Program-made: the position numbers and the translations under genes
Notes under the pieces: model-generated
Told to the model about the DNA's origin: nothing
What the model saw: the letters and a program-made list of their open reading frames with translations, nothing else
Databases searched by the model: none
In this document: positions 54,408 to 64,000 of the stretch, piece by piece
Layout of the letters: the number at the start of each line of letters is the position of its first letter
How positions within the stretch are numbered: the stretch's first letter is position 1
Origin: Dickeya fangzhongdai
GTDB lineage: Bacteria; Pseudomonadota; Gammaproteobacteria; Enterobacterales; Enterobacteriaceae
Length of the DNA: 64,000 nucleotides
NCBI RefSeq assembly: GCF_002812485.1
Contig: NZ_CP025003.1
Coordinates: forward strand, 1,364,001 to 1,428,000
Reading direction: 5' to 3'

Positions 54408-55619
54408 TCAACTGAACCAGCGGTGGAACATCAGTTTGATGTAGTCGAACAGACGTCCGAAAATACCGCCTTCTTTGACTTCGTTCATCACTACCAGCGG
54501 GCGCTGTTCGATCACTTTGCCGTCCAACTGGAAGTTGATGGTACCCACCACCTGGTTTTTGGCCAGCGGCGCGTGCAGTTCCGTATTGGTCAGCACATAG
54601 CTGGCTTTCAAATCTTTCATGCGGCCGCGCGGAATGGTGATGTAGGCATCTTTATCCACGCCCAGCGATACCCGGTCGTTGTCGCCGAACCACACCGGTT
54701 CGGAGGCGAATTCTTTGCCGGTTTTCAGCGGTGCCACCGTTTCAAAGAAGCGGAAGCCCCAGGTCAGCAGTTTCTTGCTTTCTGTTTCACGGCCTTTGAA
54801 GGTCCGTCCACCCAGTACGGCGGAGATCAGGCGCATCTGACCTTCGGTCGCAGAGGCCACCAGATTGTAGCCGGCGGAGGAGGTATGGCCGGTTTTGATG
54901 CCGTCAACGGCCAGGCTGCTGTCCCACAACAGGCCGTTACGGTTCGTCTGGCGGATATTGTTGAAGGTAAACTCTTTCTCTTTATAGGTCGCGTACTCAT
55001 CCGGTACGTCGCGGATCAACGCCTGACCAATCAGCGCCATATCGCGGGCTGAGCTGTACTGGCCTTCAGCATCCAGGCCATGAACCGTTTTGAAGTTGGT
55101 GTTCTGCAACCCCAGCGCCTTGACGTAACCGTTCATCAGGTTGACGAACGAATCCTGGCTGCCCGCCACGTAGTCAGCCATCGCTACGCAGGCATCGTTG
55201 CCGGACTGCAGGATAATCCCTTTGTTCAGCAAATAAACCGGCACGCGATCGCCCGGTTTGAGGAACATCAGCGACGATCCCTGAAACTCGGAGTTGCCGG
55301 TAGCCCAGGCGTCTTTGCCAATAGTCACGACATCGTTCGGGCTGATCTTCCCGGCCTTAATCGCCTGGCCGATGACGTAGCTGGTCATCATTTTGGTCAG
55401 GCTGGCGGGGTTGCGACGGGTGTCGGCGTTCTTTTCCGCCAGCACTTTACCCGAGTTGTAATCAATCAGGATGTACGCTTCGGCATCAATGTCCGGGACG
55501 GCAGGAATCATGGTTTTCAGATTAATGTCGTCTGCGTAGGCGAAAGTGGATGCACCGATGGCGAGCAACGTGCCGAGCGCAATACGTTTGGTAAAACAAG
55601 ACGTGATTACTGTTTTCAT
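54408..55619 (-). CDS. dacA: D-alanyl-D-alanine carboxypeptidase DacA (PBP5)
   Basis: Trims the terminal D-alanine from murein pentapeptides. The 403-residue protein has a signal peptide (to about residue 29), the serine motif SLTK (73-76), SGN in [13 protein letters not shown] (near 139), KTG in [13 protein letters not shown] (near 242) and a C-terminal beta-domain ending in an amphipathic membrane anchor [17 protein letters not shown]. First of the dacA-ybeD-lipB group on this strand; rlpA lies upstream behind its own terminator. Confidence 0.97.
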   Translation of the reverse strand: MKTVITSCFTKRIALGTLLAIGASTFAYADDINLKTMIPAVPDIDAEAYILIDYNSGKVLAEKNADTRRNPASLTKMMTSYVIGQAIKAGKISPNDVVTIGKDAWATGNSEFQGSSLMFLKPGDRVPVYLLNKGIILQSGNDACVAMADYVAGSQDSFVNLMNGYVKALGLQNTNFKTVHGLDAEGQYSSARDMALIGQALIRDVPDEYATYKEKEFTFNNIRQTNRNGLLWDSSLAVDGIKTGHTSSAGYNLVASATEGQMRLISAVLGGRTFKGRETESKKLLTWGFRFFETVAPLKTGKEFASEPVWFGDNDRVSLGVDKDAYITIPRGRMKDLKASYVLTNTELHAPLAKNQVVGTINFQLDGKVIEQRPLVVMNEVKEGGIFGRLFDYIKLMFHRWFS

Positions 55620-55760
55620 GATTGGAACAACAACATCCGTGGGTATAAGTTAAAAAACGAGCCACACTATAACAGATGAAAATCGGGGCGGCACCAGACA
55701 ATACGTTACGCGATTTTGCCGATCGCCGGGGGCGATATCGTTATCGCTCGTACAGATAAA

Positions 55761-55785
55761 GAAAGAGGGAATTTATCCCTCTTTC
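55761..55785 (-). terminator. Terminator after rlpA
   Basis: Ten-base perfect stem GAAAGAGGGA / TCCCTCTTTC, loop ATTTA, then TTTATC on the minus strand, 14 bases after the rlpA stop. Confidence 0.85.
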
Positions 55786-55798
55786 GACCGGAAATAGG

Positions 55799-56950
55799 TT
55801 ACTGCGCGCCAGACACTGTGGTGATAAATGACGGCTGTTGCGCTTCGCTGGACAGGCGCTGTTGCAGGTCGGCAGCTTGCTGACGGCTCTGGAACGGCCC
55901 CAACTGGATGCGGTATAAACCGTTATTCAGGGTGACTTTGCCAGGCACGCGGAAGCGCTCGTTCAGGCTTTTCAGCCAGGTTTGCGCCCGCTGCTGATCG
56001 CTCAGTGCGCCGACCTGCACCACGATGTTGCCGGAACCGGCAGGCACAGCCGGTTGCGACAGCGTGCGTGACGGCTGAACGGCGACCGGCGCTGTCGCGA
56101 CCGCCGTTGCTCTGACTGGGGTAGCGGCAGGCGTTGGCTCCGGGCTTTCCAGCACCCCGCTGGGTAGCGGTTTGGGTGCGCCGAGGAAACTGCCTCCGCT
56201 TGAGGCGCCGGTATTGTTGATAGCCGGGCTGCCGCTAACGATATTGCTGCCGCTATTACCTGTTGTCGGCGTCAAGGTGGCGTTGCTGATCGGCCGCACC
56301 GCAGCGGCAGTCGCCGGCGCGCTTTCCATGACCGGCGTTCCCAGACCGCTGGAGCCCAGCGTCGGGCGTGACGGCAGGGCAAAACTCTGTTTGGCGACAC
56401 GGGTGCCGATGGTGCCGGGGCCGGAGAGCGAGCCGTCCGGCGCCACGCTGATGAAATCTACCTTCACCTTGGTATTGTTGGACAGATTAAGGCGGTCGGC
56501 CGCGCCTTTGGTCAGATCGATGATTCTACCCGGCGTATAAGGCCCGCGATCGTTGACGCGCACCACCAGACGACGGCCGTTGCTGAGGTTGGTGACGCGC
56601 ACATAGCTCGGAATCGGCAGCGTGGGGTGAGCGGCGGCCATGGCGTTGACGTCGAATTCTTCGCCGGTCGCCGTGCGGTTACCGACCGATTCCCGATCGT
56701 GCCAGGCGGCAAACCCGCTTTCACTGAAATTCTCCGGATTTTTGACAATACGGTAGGTTTTGCCGTTCATGCTGTAATCCTGCATGTTGGCGGGTTTGTA
56801 CGGTTCGTAGCGCGGCTCCGCGCCGCCGATTTCTTCCACCGGGCCATTGTACGCCGTGGCCTGCGGTGAGGGAGACTGAGGCTGTTCCGTCACCGCGCAG
56901 CCTGCCAGAGCCAGGCTGATCGCGCCAATCCAAACCCAATCCTTACGCAT
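55799..56950 (-). CDS. rlpA: Septal-ring lipoprotein RlpA
   Basis: A 383-residue outer-membrane lipoprotein: lipobox LALAGC (cysteine 18), a double-psi beta-barrel domain (residues about 75-165) with SGFAAWHDRESVGNRTATGEEFDV and VRVNDRGPYTPGRIIDL in adjacent motifs, a serine/proline/alanine-rich linker (about 180-305) and a C-terminal SPOR domain (about 308-383). In Pseudomonas RlpA is a lytic transglycosylase for denuded glycan; in E. coli no activity was found. The catalytic-type His and Asp are present here. It follows mrdB after nine bases. Confidence 0.95.
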   Translation of the reverse strand: MRKDWVWIGAISLALAGCAVTEQPQSPSPQATAYNGPVEEIGGAEPRYEPYKPANMQDYSMNGKTYRIVKNPENFSESGFAAWHDRESVGNRTATGEEFDVNAMAAAHPTLPIPSYVRVTNLSNGRRLVVRVNDRGPYTPGRIIDLTKGAADRLNLSNNTKVKVDFISVAPDGSLSGPGTIGTRVAKQSFALPSRPTLGSSGLGTPVMESAPATAAAVRPISNATLTPTTGNSGSNIVSGSPAINNTGASSGGSFLGAPKPLPSGVLESPEPTPAATPVRATAVATAPVAVQPSRTLSQPAVPAGSGNIVVQVGALSDQQRAQTWLKSLNERFRVPGKVTLNNGLYRIQLGPFQSRQQAADLQQRLSSEAQQPSFITTVSGAQ

Positions 56951-56959
56951 TGCTCACCC

Positions 56960-58072
56960 CTATAAATTCTTGGATAACATTTTGCGGTGAGTGTGTATCG
57001 ACATGACGATACCGAATCCCGCCATCAAGACGACCAGAGCCGAGCCGCCATAGCTGACCAACGGCAGCGGCACCCCGACCACCGGCAGGATACCACTCAC
57101 CATGCCGATGTTAACAAACACATACACGAAAAAGATTAGCATCAAGCCACCGACCATCACCCGGCCGAACGAGGTTTGCGCATTGGCGGCGATCACCAGG
57201 CCGCGCATGATCAGGAACAGGTACAACCCCAGCAGGATCAGCACGCCGATCAGTCCCAGCTCTTCGGCCAGCACCGCGAAGATGAAGTCGGTATGGCGTT
57301 CCGGCAGGAACTCCAACTGAGACTGGGTACCCTGCAGCCAGCCTTTGCCGGCCAGTCCGCCGGAACCGATGGCGATTTTCGACTGGATAATATGATAACC
57401 GGCGCCGAGCGGATCGGTTTCCGGGTCCAGCAGCATCATTACCCTGTCGCGCTGGTAATCATGCATCAGGAAAAACCACAGTACGGGAATGAACGCCGCC
57501 AGCAAAATGGCGGCAATAGCGATCAGCCGCCAGCTCATGCCGGCGAGGAACAGCACGAACAGGCCGGAAGCGCAAATCAGGATGGCGGTGCCAAGGTCTG
57601 GCTGGGCGGCCACCAGCAGGGTGGGGGCGAACGTCAGCGCCAGCGCGATGGCGGTATTTTTCAACGACGGCGGGCACATATCGCGGTTGATATAGCGGGC
57701 CACCATCAGCGGCACCGCGATTTTGGCGATTTCCGACGGCTGGAAGCGCACCACGCCTAAATCGAGCCAGCGTTGCGCGCCTTTACTGATCTGGCCGAAT
57801 ACATCCACCATGACCAGCAGGATAAAACAGAAAATGTACAGATACGGGGCCCAACCCTCATAGACCCGCGGCGGGATTTGCGCCATGCCGATCATGACGA
57901 CTAACCCCAGCACGCATTGGGCAATTTTGCGCTCCATCATGCCTGTGTCCTGCCCGCTGGCGCTCCACATGACGAACATGCTATAGCCCAGTAACGCCAT
58001 TACACACAGAAGGAAAGGCAGATCAATGTGCATTTTGGTCCAGATTGAGCCTTTTTGTTGACTGTCTGTCAT
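56960..58072 (-). CDS. mrdB: Peptidoglycan polymerase RodA (MrdB)
   Basis: SEDS-family glycosyltransferase that polymerises lateral-wall glycan with PBP2. The ATG at 58072 ([19 protein letters not shown]) has GAGG upstream, overlapping the mrdA stop region, and gives 370 residues, the E. coli length. About ten membrane helices; SEDS landmarks [19 protein letters not shown], the catalytic aspartate region [18 protein letters not shown] and [13 protein letters not shown]. It lies between mrdA and rlpA in a shape-determining operon. Confidence 0.97.
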   Translation of the reverse strand: MTDSQQKGSIWTKMHIDLPFLLCVMALLGYSMFVMWSASGQDTGMMERKIAQCVLGLVVMIGMAQIPPRVYEGWAPYLYIFCFILLVMVDVFGQISKGAQRWLDLGVVRFQPSEIAKIAVPLMVARYINRDMCPPSLKNTAIALALTFAPTLLVAAQPDLGTAILICASGLFVLFLAGMSWRLIAIAAILLAAFIPVLWFFLMHDYQRDRVMMLLDPETDPLGAGYHIIQSKIAIGSGGLAGKGWLQGTQSQLEFLPERHTDFIFAVLAEELGLIGVLILLGLYLFLIMRGLVIAANAQTSFGRVMVGGLMLIFFVYVFVNIGMVSGILPVVGVPLPLVSYGGSALVVLMAGFGIVMSIHTHRKMLSKNL

Positions 58073-58079
58073 GGTGCCT

Positions 58080-59984
58080 CTACTCGGTTTCACTGCCCGG
58101 CGGCGACGGCGGCGCGTCCGGCAGGTTGGTATTGTTGTCGCCCAACATAATATGGTCGAGGATTTGACGCACGATAGTCCCGACGGCTGGCCCGGCGCCG
58201 CCGTTTTCCAGAATGATGGACATGGCGACTTTCGGGTTGCTGTAAGGGGCGAAAGCAACCATCAGTTTGTGGTCGCGCAGCCGTTCGGCAATCCGGTTGG
58301 CGTTATAGGTTTCGTTTTCCTTCAGGCCGAATACCTGTGCCGTCCCTGACTTGGCCGCAATCTTATACGGCGCGTCGGCAAAGAATTTGTGGGCGGTGCC
58401 GTTCTGGCGGTTGGCGACGCCGTACATGCCGTCTTTGGCTATTTCCCAGTAACCGGAGCGGATATCGCCGATCTGCTGGTGCTCCGGCTGGCGGTAAGGC
58501 ACCTGAGTATTGTTTTCCTGCGTACTGCTAAGCAGATGTGGCGTTTTGACCTGGCCGTCGTTAATCAGCGTGGTCAGCGCTTTGATCATCTGGATCGGCG
58601 TGGCGGTCCAGTAGCCCTGGCCGATGCCGACCGGGATAGTATCCCCCTGATACCAGGGTTTCTTGTAGCGTTTCATCTTCCAGTCTCGGGTCGGCATGAT
58701 CCCGGCCCGTTCTTCAGACAGATCGACACCGGTGAGATGACCGTAACCGAATTTGCCCATCCACTCAGACAGGCGGTCGATACCCATGTCATAGGCGACC
58801 TGATAGAAGAAGGTATCGGCGGATTCTTCCAGCGATTTGGTGAGATTCAGGCGGCCGTGTCCCCATTTTTTCCAGTCGCGGAAGCGTTTTTCCGAGCCGG
58901 GCAACTGCCACCAGCCGGGGTCAAACAGCGAGGTATAAGGAGTGATAACTCCAGCACTCAGCGCGGATACCGCGATGTAGGGTTTGACAGTAGAGGCGGG
59001 TGGGTATACGCCTTGTGTCGCGCGGTTAATCAGCGGCCGATTCTGATCGTTGAGTAGTTCCCGATAGGCTTTGCCTGAAATGCCGTCGACGAATGGGTTC
59101 GGGTCGTAACTGGGATTGGATACCATGGCCAGAATACCCGCATCCCGTGGATCGGTGACTACCACGGCGGCGCGGCTGCCGGTCAGCAGTTTCTCAATAT
59201 AGAGCTGGAGATTAAGGTCCAGCGTCAGGTAGATATCTTTGCCGGCTTGCGGCGGTTGTTCGTGCAACTGGCGAATCACGCGGCCGCGGTTATTGACTTC
59301 CACTTCCTCGTAGCCCGGTTTGCCGTGCAGCACATCTTCGTAATAGCGTTCAATACCGAGCTTGCCGATATCATGGGTCGCCGCGTAGTCCGCCAGCTTG
59401 CCTTCCTGGTCCAGTCTTTCCAGATCTTTATCGTTGATTTTAGAGACGTAGCCAATGACGTGGGTCAGCGCGGCACCGTACGGGTAGTAGCGGCGCTGGT
59501 AGCCTTTGACTTCTACGCCGGGAAAACGGTACTGATTGACGGCGAAGCTCGCTACCTGCACTTCATTCAATCCGGTTTTGACCGGTATGGACGTGAAGCG
59601 ACGCGAACGTTTACGCTCTTTTCTGAAGTTATCGATGTCTTCATCGGTCAGGTCAATGATCGATTTGAGCGCCTGCAGCGTCTCTTCCAGATTGTTGACC
59701 TTTTCGGGAATCAGCTCCAGCTGGTAAATCGTGCGGTTGAGCGCCAGCGGGGTGCCGTTGCGGTCATAGATGATGCCGCGGCTCGGGGCAATCGGCACCA
59801 GCTTGATGCGGTTTTCATTCGAACGGGTACGATAATCGTCAAAACGTAAAACCTGCAGGTGGTATAGATTGGCGACCAGAATACCGCTCAGCAGCAAAAT
59901 GCCCAGGAACGCGACCAGCGCCCGGCGTACGAACAGGGCTGCCTCAGCCGTATAGTCACGAAAGGGTTTACGTTCTATATTCAT
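58080..59984 (-). CDS. mrdA: Penicillin-binding protein 2 (MrdA)
   Basis: Class B transpeptidase for cell elongation, partner of RodA. The 634-residue protein has an N-terminal anchor helix (about 20-42), a pedestal domain with [13 protein letters not shown] near residue 72, and a transpeptidase domain with PPASTVKPY (serine nucleophile near 330), SADT near 387 and AKSGTAQV near 545. Stop codon and mrdB ribosome-binding site overlap. Gene order matches E. coli. Confidence 0.97.
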   Translation of the reverse strand: MNIERKPFRDYTAEAALFVRRALVAFLGILLLSGILVANLYHLQVLRFDDYRTRSNENRIKLVPIAPSRGIIYDRNGTPLALNRTIYQLELIPEKVNNLEETLQALKSIIDLTDEDIDNFRKERKRSRRFTSIPVKTGLNEVQVASFAVNQYRFPGVEVKGYQRRYYPYGAALTHVIGYVSKINDKDLERLDQEGKLADYAATHDIGKLGIERYYEDVLHGKPGYEEVEVNNRGRVIRQLHEQPPQAGKDIYLTLDLNLQLYIEKLLTGSRAAVVVTDPRDAGILAMVSNPSYDPNPFVDGISGKAYRELLNDQNRPLINRATQGVYPPASTVKPYIAVSALSAGVITPYTSLFDPGWWQLPGSEKRFRDWKKWGHGRLNLTKSLEESADTFFYQVAYDMGIDRLSEWMGKFGYGHLTGVDLSEERAGIMPTRDWKMKRYKKPWYQGDTIPVGIGQGYWTATPIQMIKALTTLINDGQVKTPHLLSSTQENNTQVPYRQPEHQQIGDIRSGYWEIAKDGMYGVANRQNGTAHKFFADAPYKIAAKSGTAQVFGLKENETYNANRIAERLRDHKLMVAFAPYSNPKVAMSIILENGGAGPAVGTIVRQILDHIMLGDNNTNLPDAPPSPPGSETE

Positions 59985-60020
59985 CCAGCGATTGCTACTT
60001 CACAGGGTTCATCGTTCGCC

Positions 60021-60491
60021 TTACTCCCGATGGTAAGGATGATTGGTGGTAATACTCCAGGCCCGGTACAGACTCTCCGCCACCAGCACGCGCACCAGCG
60101 GATGCGGCAGCGTCAGCGGCGACAGCGACCAGCTTTGCTCCGCCGCGGCTTTGCACTGCGGCGCCAGCCCTTCAGGGCCGCCAATCAGCAGGCTGATATC
60201 GCGACCGTCCTGTTTCCAGCGCTCCAGTTGCTGCGCCAGCTGCGGCGTTTCCCAACGCGAACCGGGAATATCCAGCGTTACGATGCGGTTGCCTTTGCCT
60301 ACGGCGCCCAGCATCAGTTCGCCTTCCCGTTCCAGAATCCGTTTGATATCGGCGTTCTTGCCGCGCTTACCCGCCGGAATCTCCACCAGTTCAAACGGCA
60401 TGTCTTTGGGAAAACGGCGGAGGTAATCGGTAAAGCCGGTCTGCACCCAGTCGGGCATTTTGGTGCCAACGGCGACCAGTTGCAGCTTCAT
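60021..60491 (-). CDS. rlmH: 23S rRNA pseudouridine-1915 N3-methyltransferase RlmH
   Basis: SPOUT-family methyltransferase of 156 residues that modifies helix 69 of 23S rRNA. The sequence begins [16 protein letters not shown], has the SAM-binding knot motif LLIGGPEGL near residues 102-110 and ends [15 protein letters not shown]. It starts one base after the rsfS stop and leads to mrdA 37 bases downstream. Confidence 0.97.
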   Translation of the reverse strand: MKLQLVAVGTKMPDWVQTGFTDYLRRFPKDMPFELVEIPAGKRGKNADIKRILEREGELMLGAVGKGNRIVTLDIPGSRWETPQLAQQLERWKQDGRDISLLIGGPEGLAPQCKAAAEQSWSLSPLTLPHPLVRVLVAESLYRAWSITTNHPYHRE

Positions 60492-60492
60492 A

Positions 60493-60810
60493 TCAGCCCC
60501 AGAGTTTTTCCAGTTCGTACAGGTGGCGGCTCTCTTCCTGCATCACATGGACGATCACGTCGCCGAGATCGACCACGACCCAGTCGGCGTCGTTTTCCCC
60601 TTCAACGCCTAGCGGCATCAGCCCGGCGGCGCGGGATTCCTGCACAACGTGATCGGCGATGGAGGTGACATGACGGCTGGAGGTGCCGGTACAAATAATC
60701 ATGCAGTCAGTGATACTGGATTTCCCTTTTACATTGAGGGCAACAATATCCTGACCTTTCAAATCGTCAAGTTTATCAATAACGAAATCTTGGAGTGCTT
60801 GGCCTTGCAA
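60493..60810 (-). CDS. rsfS: Ribosomal silencing factor RsfS
   Basis: A 105-residue protein that binds ribosomal protein L14 and blocks subunit joining in stationary phase. Landmarks are [32 protein letters not shown] near residue 40 and [15 protein letters not shown]. Length equals the E. coli protein. Unlike E. coli, no cobC separates it from nadD; 157 bases lie between. Confidence 0.96.
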   Translation of the reverse strand: MQGQALQDFVIDKLDDLKGQDIVALNVKGKSSITDCMIICTGTSSRHVTSIADHVVQESRAAGLMPLGVEGENDADWVVVDLGDVIVHVMQEESRHLYELEKLWG

Positions 60811-60967
60811 AGGTTCCCCCTTTAATGAGTGGTTAATCTGCCGGTTATGCGGGCTGGCCTGGCGTCAGTGAAATAGCCGTTTCACCGCGACGGCAGGTGG
60901 TTTTCCTGTAGCCGAAACCAGCGGCGGAGTATATCACGGCCTTATAATGAGTGGTATCAACGCATGA

Positions 60968-61627
60968 CTATCGATAGAGTCCGTGTGTGTCAATATACTT
61001 CAGCACACTTTCGGGCAGCAGATCATGGCAGTCGAGGCCTTGTTGTCGGCGATGACGGATGTCGGTGGCGGAAATCGGCAGAAGCGGGGTATGGGCGAGG
61101 TAAATCAGCCCGTGACAGCGGCGGTGCAACTGGTCGACATCGTAAGTCTGGTGCGCGCCCAGCCAAGCTTCCAGCTCGGCGGTATCCAACTGCTGGCGGT
61201 AACCGGGGCGGGCGCAGACCAGCAGATGACAATAATCCAGAATTTCCTGCCAGCGATGCCAGCGATGCAGCGTCAACAGCGAGTCTTGCCCGATAATGAA
61301 CGCCAGCGGCGCGCCGGCGCCTTTCTCGGCGCGTAATGCTTCCAGCGTCTCAATGGTATAGGACGGCGTGGCGCGCTGCAGTTCACGATCGTCGATCTGA
61401 AACAGCGGGTTATCGCGTACCGCTAGCTCAACCATGCTCTTGCGCTGGCCGGCGTTGGCTTCCGGCTGCTCGCGGTGCGGCGGGACGTTGTTGGGCAACA
61501 GAATAACGCGTTGCAGACCAATTTCCTGCGCCAGCGCGGCGACCGGGCGCAAATGCCCATAGTGAATCGGGTCAAACGTACCGCCAAAGTAGGCGGTCAG
61601 GGGCTGGGTGACCGGGAATGTCGACAA
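60968..61627 (-). CDS. nadD: Nicotinate-nucleotide adenylyltransferase NadD
   Basis: Adenylates nicotinate mononucleotide in NAD synthesis. Nucleotidyltransferase motifs [12 protein letters not shown] near residue 15 and [10 protein letters not shown] near 175 are clear. The preferred start is TTG at 61627 ([16 protein letters not shown]), since TTGAGG lies nine bases before it; this gives 219 residues (E. coli 213). A TTG at 61642 would leave no ribosome-binding site. The start lies just after the holA stop, so the pair is coupled. Confidence 0.95.
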   Translation of the reverse strand: MSTFPVTQPLTAYFGGTFDPIHYGHLRPVAALAQEIGLQRVILLPNNVPPHREQPEANAGQRKSMVELAVRDNPLFQIDDRELQRATPSYTIETLEALRAEKGAGAPLAFIIGQDSLLTLHRWHRWQEILDYCHLLVCARPGYRQQLDTAELEAWLGAHQTYDVDQLHRRCHGLIYLAHTPLLPISATDIRHRRQQGLDCHDLLPESVLKYIDTHGLYR

Positions 61628-61631
61628 ATTG

Positions 61632-62663
61632 CTATACCTCAAGCAGGCCGTCGGGCAGCGCTTTACCGCACAGAATCATCGACAGCGTTTCCAGTTCCGC
61701 CCAGACCGGTTGCCCGTAATTCTGTTTCAGGGTGATCTCCAGCCTGCTCAGCAGGGTAATCGCCTGCTGTAATTGCGTCAGCGACAGACGTTGCAATGCC
61801 TGCGTCAACAGCGGACGTCGGTTTTGCCACACCTTGTGCTGATCAAGCAGCGTGCGCAGCGGCGTGGTCGCCATGCGTCGTTTTAACTGTAGCAGCAACA
61901 GCAATTCCCGCTGCACGGTGCGCAGCAGGATAACCGGCTCACACTCTTCCAGCCGTAACTGCTGCAAAATGTGCCACGCGCGTTTGCTTTTGCCGCCCAG
62001 CAGCGCATCCAGCCAGTGGAACGGCGTGAAATGCGCGGCATCGTTGACCGCCTGTTCGACCCGCGGCAGCGTCAGCTTACCGTCCGGATACAGCAGCGAC
62101 AGTCGCTCCAGCGCTTGCACCAACGCCAGCAGATTTCCTTCATAGCAATAGCAAATCAACTGGCTGGCGGCGTCATCCAGTTCCAGCTTCATGTTTTTAG
62201 CGCGATGCGCCACCCAGCGGGGGAGTTGTTCCTGTTCAGGCGTCATGCAAGGGACATACACGCCCTGTTGCGACAACGCTTTGAACCAGGCGCTGTTTTC
62301 CTGCGCTTTGGTGAGCTTGCTGCCCCGTACCATCAACAGAATGTCGGGATGCAACAGGGTGGAAAGCTTGACCAGTTGCTCGCTGATGGGGGCGCCGGGA
62401 CCGGCGTCGGGCAAAATCAGCAGCAGGGTCTGGCGGGATGCAAACAGGCTGAGCGCCTGACAGGTGGAAAAAATAGCGTCCCAGTCGGTGTTGTTATCCA
62501 GTGTGAAACTGAAGTGTTCCAGAAAATCTTGCTGACGGGCGATGGTCCGGATTTGATCCTGACTCTCCTGCAGCAATAGGGGTTCGTTGCCGAACAGCAG
62601 ATAACAGCCGCGCAGCCCCTCATGGAGCTGCGCGGTCAGTTGTTCGGGATAGATCCGAATCAT
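61632..62663 (-). CDS. holA: DNA polymerase III delta subunit HolA
   Basis: Clamp-loader subunit that opens the beta clamp. The 343-residue protein starts [34 protein letters not shown] in adjacent motifs, with the clamp-contact region near residue 70 ([12 protein letters not shown]) and domain III helices towards [16 protein letters not shown]. Length equals E. coli. Its start overlaps the lptE stop by four bases, and the last codons carry the nadD ribosome-binding site. Confidence 0.96.
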   Translation of the reverse strand: MIRIYPEQLTAQLHEGLRGCYLLFGNEPLLLQESQDQIRTIARQQDFLEHFSFTLDNNTDWDAIFSTCQALSLFASRQTLLLILPDAGPGAPISEQLVKLSTLLHPDILLMVRGSKLTKAQENSAWFKALSQQGVYVPCMTPEQEQLPRWVAHRAKNMKLELDDAASQLICYCYEGNLLALVQALERLSLLYPDGKLTLPRVEQAVNDAAHFTPFHWLDALLGGKSKRAWHILQQLRLEECEPVILLRTVQRELLLLLQLKRRMATTPLRTLLDQHKVWQNRRPLLTQALQRLSLTQLQQAITLLSRLEITLKQNYGQPVWAELETLSMILCGKALPDGLLEV

Positions 62664-63214
62664 GGGTGCGCCGGTGCGGATGTAGCGGCCTGCGCCTTCT
62701 GATTGATTTTCGCGTTCTGGCTTCCTTTGATCGTCAGTAGTTTTCGTACCAACTGTTGGGCCGCCTGCTCACGCATTTCACGCAGTACGATATCCTGCTC
62801 TGCGTCTTTGGCCAGCGCAGCAAGCGGGTTATCGAAGAAGGAGCGGAAAATCGTCACGTTGAGCGGATAGATGTCATCACCCGGGATCAGCACCTGTGTT
62901 TTTACTTCCAGAACCAGCTGGTACTCTGCTGTTTTCCCATCCTGGAAAATAGATACGGTGTTGCGGGTCAGATGGTCTCCCATAAAACGGAAGGACGGCA
63001 GATCCTTACGTTCGGTATTTTCCATGATGTTGACGTTGTTGAGACGCAACTGTTCACGGATGGCCCGTGTCATCGGGCCGTAGGGATCGCCACTGTCCAG
63101 AATCAGATTATGCAACTGCTCCGGCATCTGAGTGGTGCCGCGCAGATGAAAGCCGCAGCCGGCGGTCATCAAGACCACCAGCCCCAGCACCAGCGTTAAA
63201 AACGGGTGTCGCAC
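62660..63214 (-). CDS. lptE: LPS assembly lipoprotein LptE
   Basis: Outer-membrane lipoprotein that plugs the LptD barrel during LPS export. 184 residues with lipobox LMTAGC, cysteine 20, then [14 protein letters not shown] as in E. coli. The C-terminal tail is alanine-rich ([12 protein letters not shown]). AGGAGG precedes the start. It follows leuS after 14 bases and overlaps holA, making a leuS-lptE-holA-nadD operon. Confidence 0.95.
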   Translation of the reverse strand: MRHPFLTLVLGLVVLMTAGCGFHLRGTTQMPEQLHNLILDSGDPYGPMTRAIREQLRLNNVNIMENTERKDLPSFRFMGDHLTRNTVSIFQDGKTAEYQLVLEVKTQVLIPGDDIYPLNVTIFRSFFDNPLAALAKDAEQDIVLREMREQAAQQLVRKLLTIKGSQNAKINQKAQAATSAPAHP

Positions 63215-63228
63215 AGTACCTCCTTGCC

Positions 63229-64000
63229 TTAACCCACAACCAGGTTAAGCAGTTTGCCTGGAACGAAAATCACCTTGCGAACGGTCACGCCATCCAGATA
63301 TTTGGCTACCAGCGGCTCCTGTGCCGCCCGATCGCGAACCTGTTGCTCGGTGGCATCGGCCGCTACGGTGATTTTGCCGCGAACTTTACCGTTGACCTGT
63401 ACCACGACCAGACGAGAGTCTTCCACCATCGCCTGTTCGTCCGCTACCGGCCACGGCGCCTGATCGATGTCGCCTTCGCCTTTCAGCTCGCGCCACAGTA
63501 CGAAGCAGGCGTGCGGAGTGAATGGGTAGAGCATCCGCACTACCGCCAGCAGCGTTTCCTGCGTCAGCGCGCGGTCCTGTTCCGACTCCTGCGGCGCTTT
63601 GGCCAGCTTGTTCATCAGCTCCATGATCGCCGCGATGGCGGTGTTGAAGGTCTGACGACGGCCAATATCATCCGTCACTTTGGCGATGGTTTTGTGCAGG
63701 TCGCGGCGCAGCGCTTTGTGGTCTTCCGTCAACGCAGCCACATCCAACTGTTGAGTAGCGCCTTTCCCGGTGTGGTCGTAAACCTGTTTCCACACGCGTT
63801 TCAGGAAGCGGTTAGCCCCTTCCACGCCGGATTCCTGCCACTCCAGCGTCATTTCCGCCGGGGAGGCGAACATCATGAACAGACGTACGGTGTCGGCGCC
63901 GTAGCGTTCCACCATGACCTGCGGGTCGATACCGTTGTTTTTCGATTTCGACATTTTGCTCATGCCGGCGTAAACCAGCTCGCGGCCTTCTTTATCGAAC
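63229..64000 (-). CDS. leuS: Leucyl-tRNA synthetase LeuS, C-terminal part (runs off the window)
   Basis: The last 257 codons of LeuS. The class I signature [13 protein letters not shown] lies about 12 residues into the visible part, followed by the anticodon-binding helical domain ([34 protein letters not shown]) and the C-terminal domain [13 protein letters not shown] ending [15 protein letters not shown]. The catalytic HIGH region and editing domain are outside the window. Confidence 0.97.
   Translation of the reverse strand, partial: FDKEGRELVYAGMSKMSKSKNNGIDPQVMVERYGADTVRLFMMFASPAEMTLEWQESGVEGANRFLKRVWKQVYDHTGKGATQQLDVAALTEDHKALRRDLHKTIAKVTDDIGRRQTFNTAIAAIMELMNKLAKAPQESEQDRALTQETLLAVVRMLYPFTPHACFVLWRELKGEGDIDQAPWPVADEQAMVEDSRLVVVQVNGKVRGKITVAADATEQQVRDRAAQEPLVAKYLDGVTVRKVIFVPGKLLNLVVG

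Overview
This window is a stretch of a gammaproteobacterial chromosome of the order Enterobacterales. Protein by protein it resembles Escherichia coli, but gene order, high G+C and the presence or absence of particular neighbours point to a soft-rot plant pathogen of the Pectobacteriaceae, most likely Dickeya. That species-level inference comes from recognition only; no search was run. No insertion sequence, prophage, integrase, CRISPR array, tRNA or rRNA was seen, so this is almost entirely core genome.

Layout. 1-4300 (minus): start of rcsB, the phosphorelay protein rcsD, an MFS transporter, and a MicF-like small RNA that has kept its place upstream of rcsD although no ompC lies next to it. 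4900-12000 (plus): a complete, tightly overlapping menaquinone operon menF-menD-menH-menB-menC-menE. 12200-20300: yfaZ, yfaY, ybbN/cnoX, ybbO, tesA, ybbA, ybbP and speG. 20450-25560 (minus): an iron-type TonB receptor with a periplasmic binding protein behind a Fur-like box, then an amino-acid-type ABC permease and binding protein with no ATPase. 25830-31090 (minus): the galactose system mglBAC and its repressor gene galS, each behind a Gal operator plus a CRP site.

31190-42040 carries nucleotide and cell-physiology genes: purMN (PurR box), upp-uraA, hda, yfgD, bepA, bcp, gcvR, dapA, bamC, purC. 42240-49640 carries yeaL, tmcA, ypfH, ypfN, an M15-type peptidase overlapping dapE, yffB, the 19-residue ypfM and the racemase gene ygeA. 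49850-64000 carries cspE, crcB controlled by a clear fluoride riboswitch, the nitrilase-family gene ybeM, tatE, lipA, lipB, ybeD, and the cell-wall and envelope block dacA-rlpA-mrdB-mrdA-rlmH-rsfS-nadD-holA-lptE-leuS (leuS runs off the end).

The most unusual signal is not a gene. From about 20 kb to 54 kb the window repeatedly shows short tandem arrays (unit 13-19 bp, 2-6 often diverged copies), mostly at gene ends or in spacers: after tmcA, after ypfH, between mglB and mglA, in the mglB leader, before the mglC terminator and upstream of speG. Two lie inside coding sequence: speG residues 4-13, and lipB, whose N-terminus has grown to five copies of a six-residue motif that is present once in E. 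coli LipB. Other points of interest are the orphan MicF, the head-to-head coding overlap of tesA and ybbA, a -10 box set inside an inverted repeat before menF, and several weak or non-ATG starts (hda, gcvR, nadD, lipB).

No wholly new multigene system was found. The positions of short sites were counted by hand and could be off by one or two bases.
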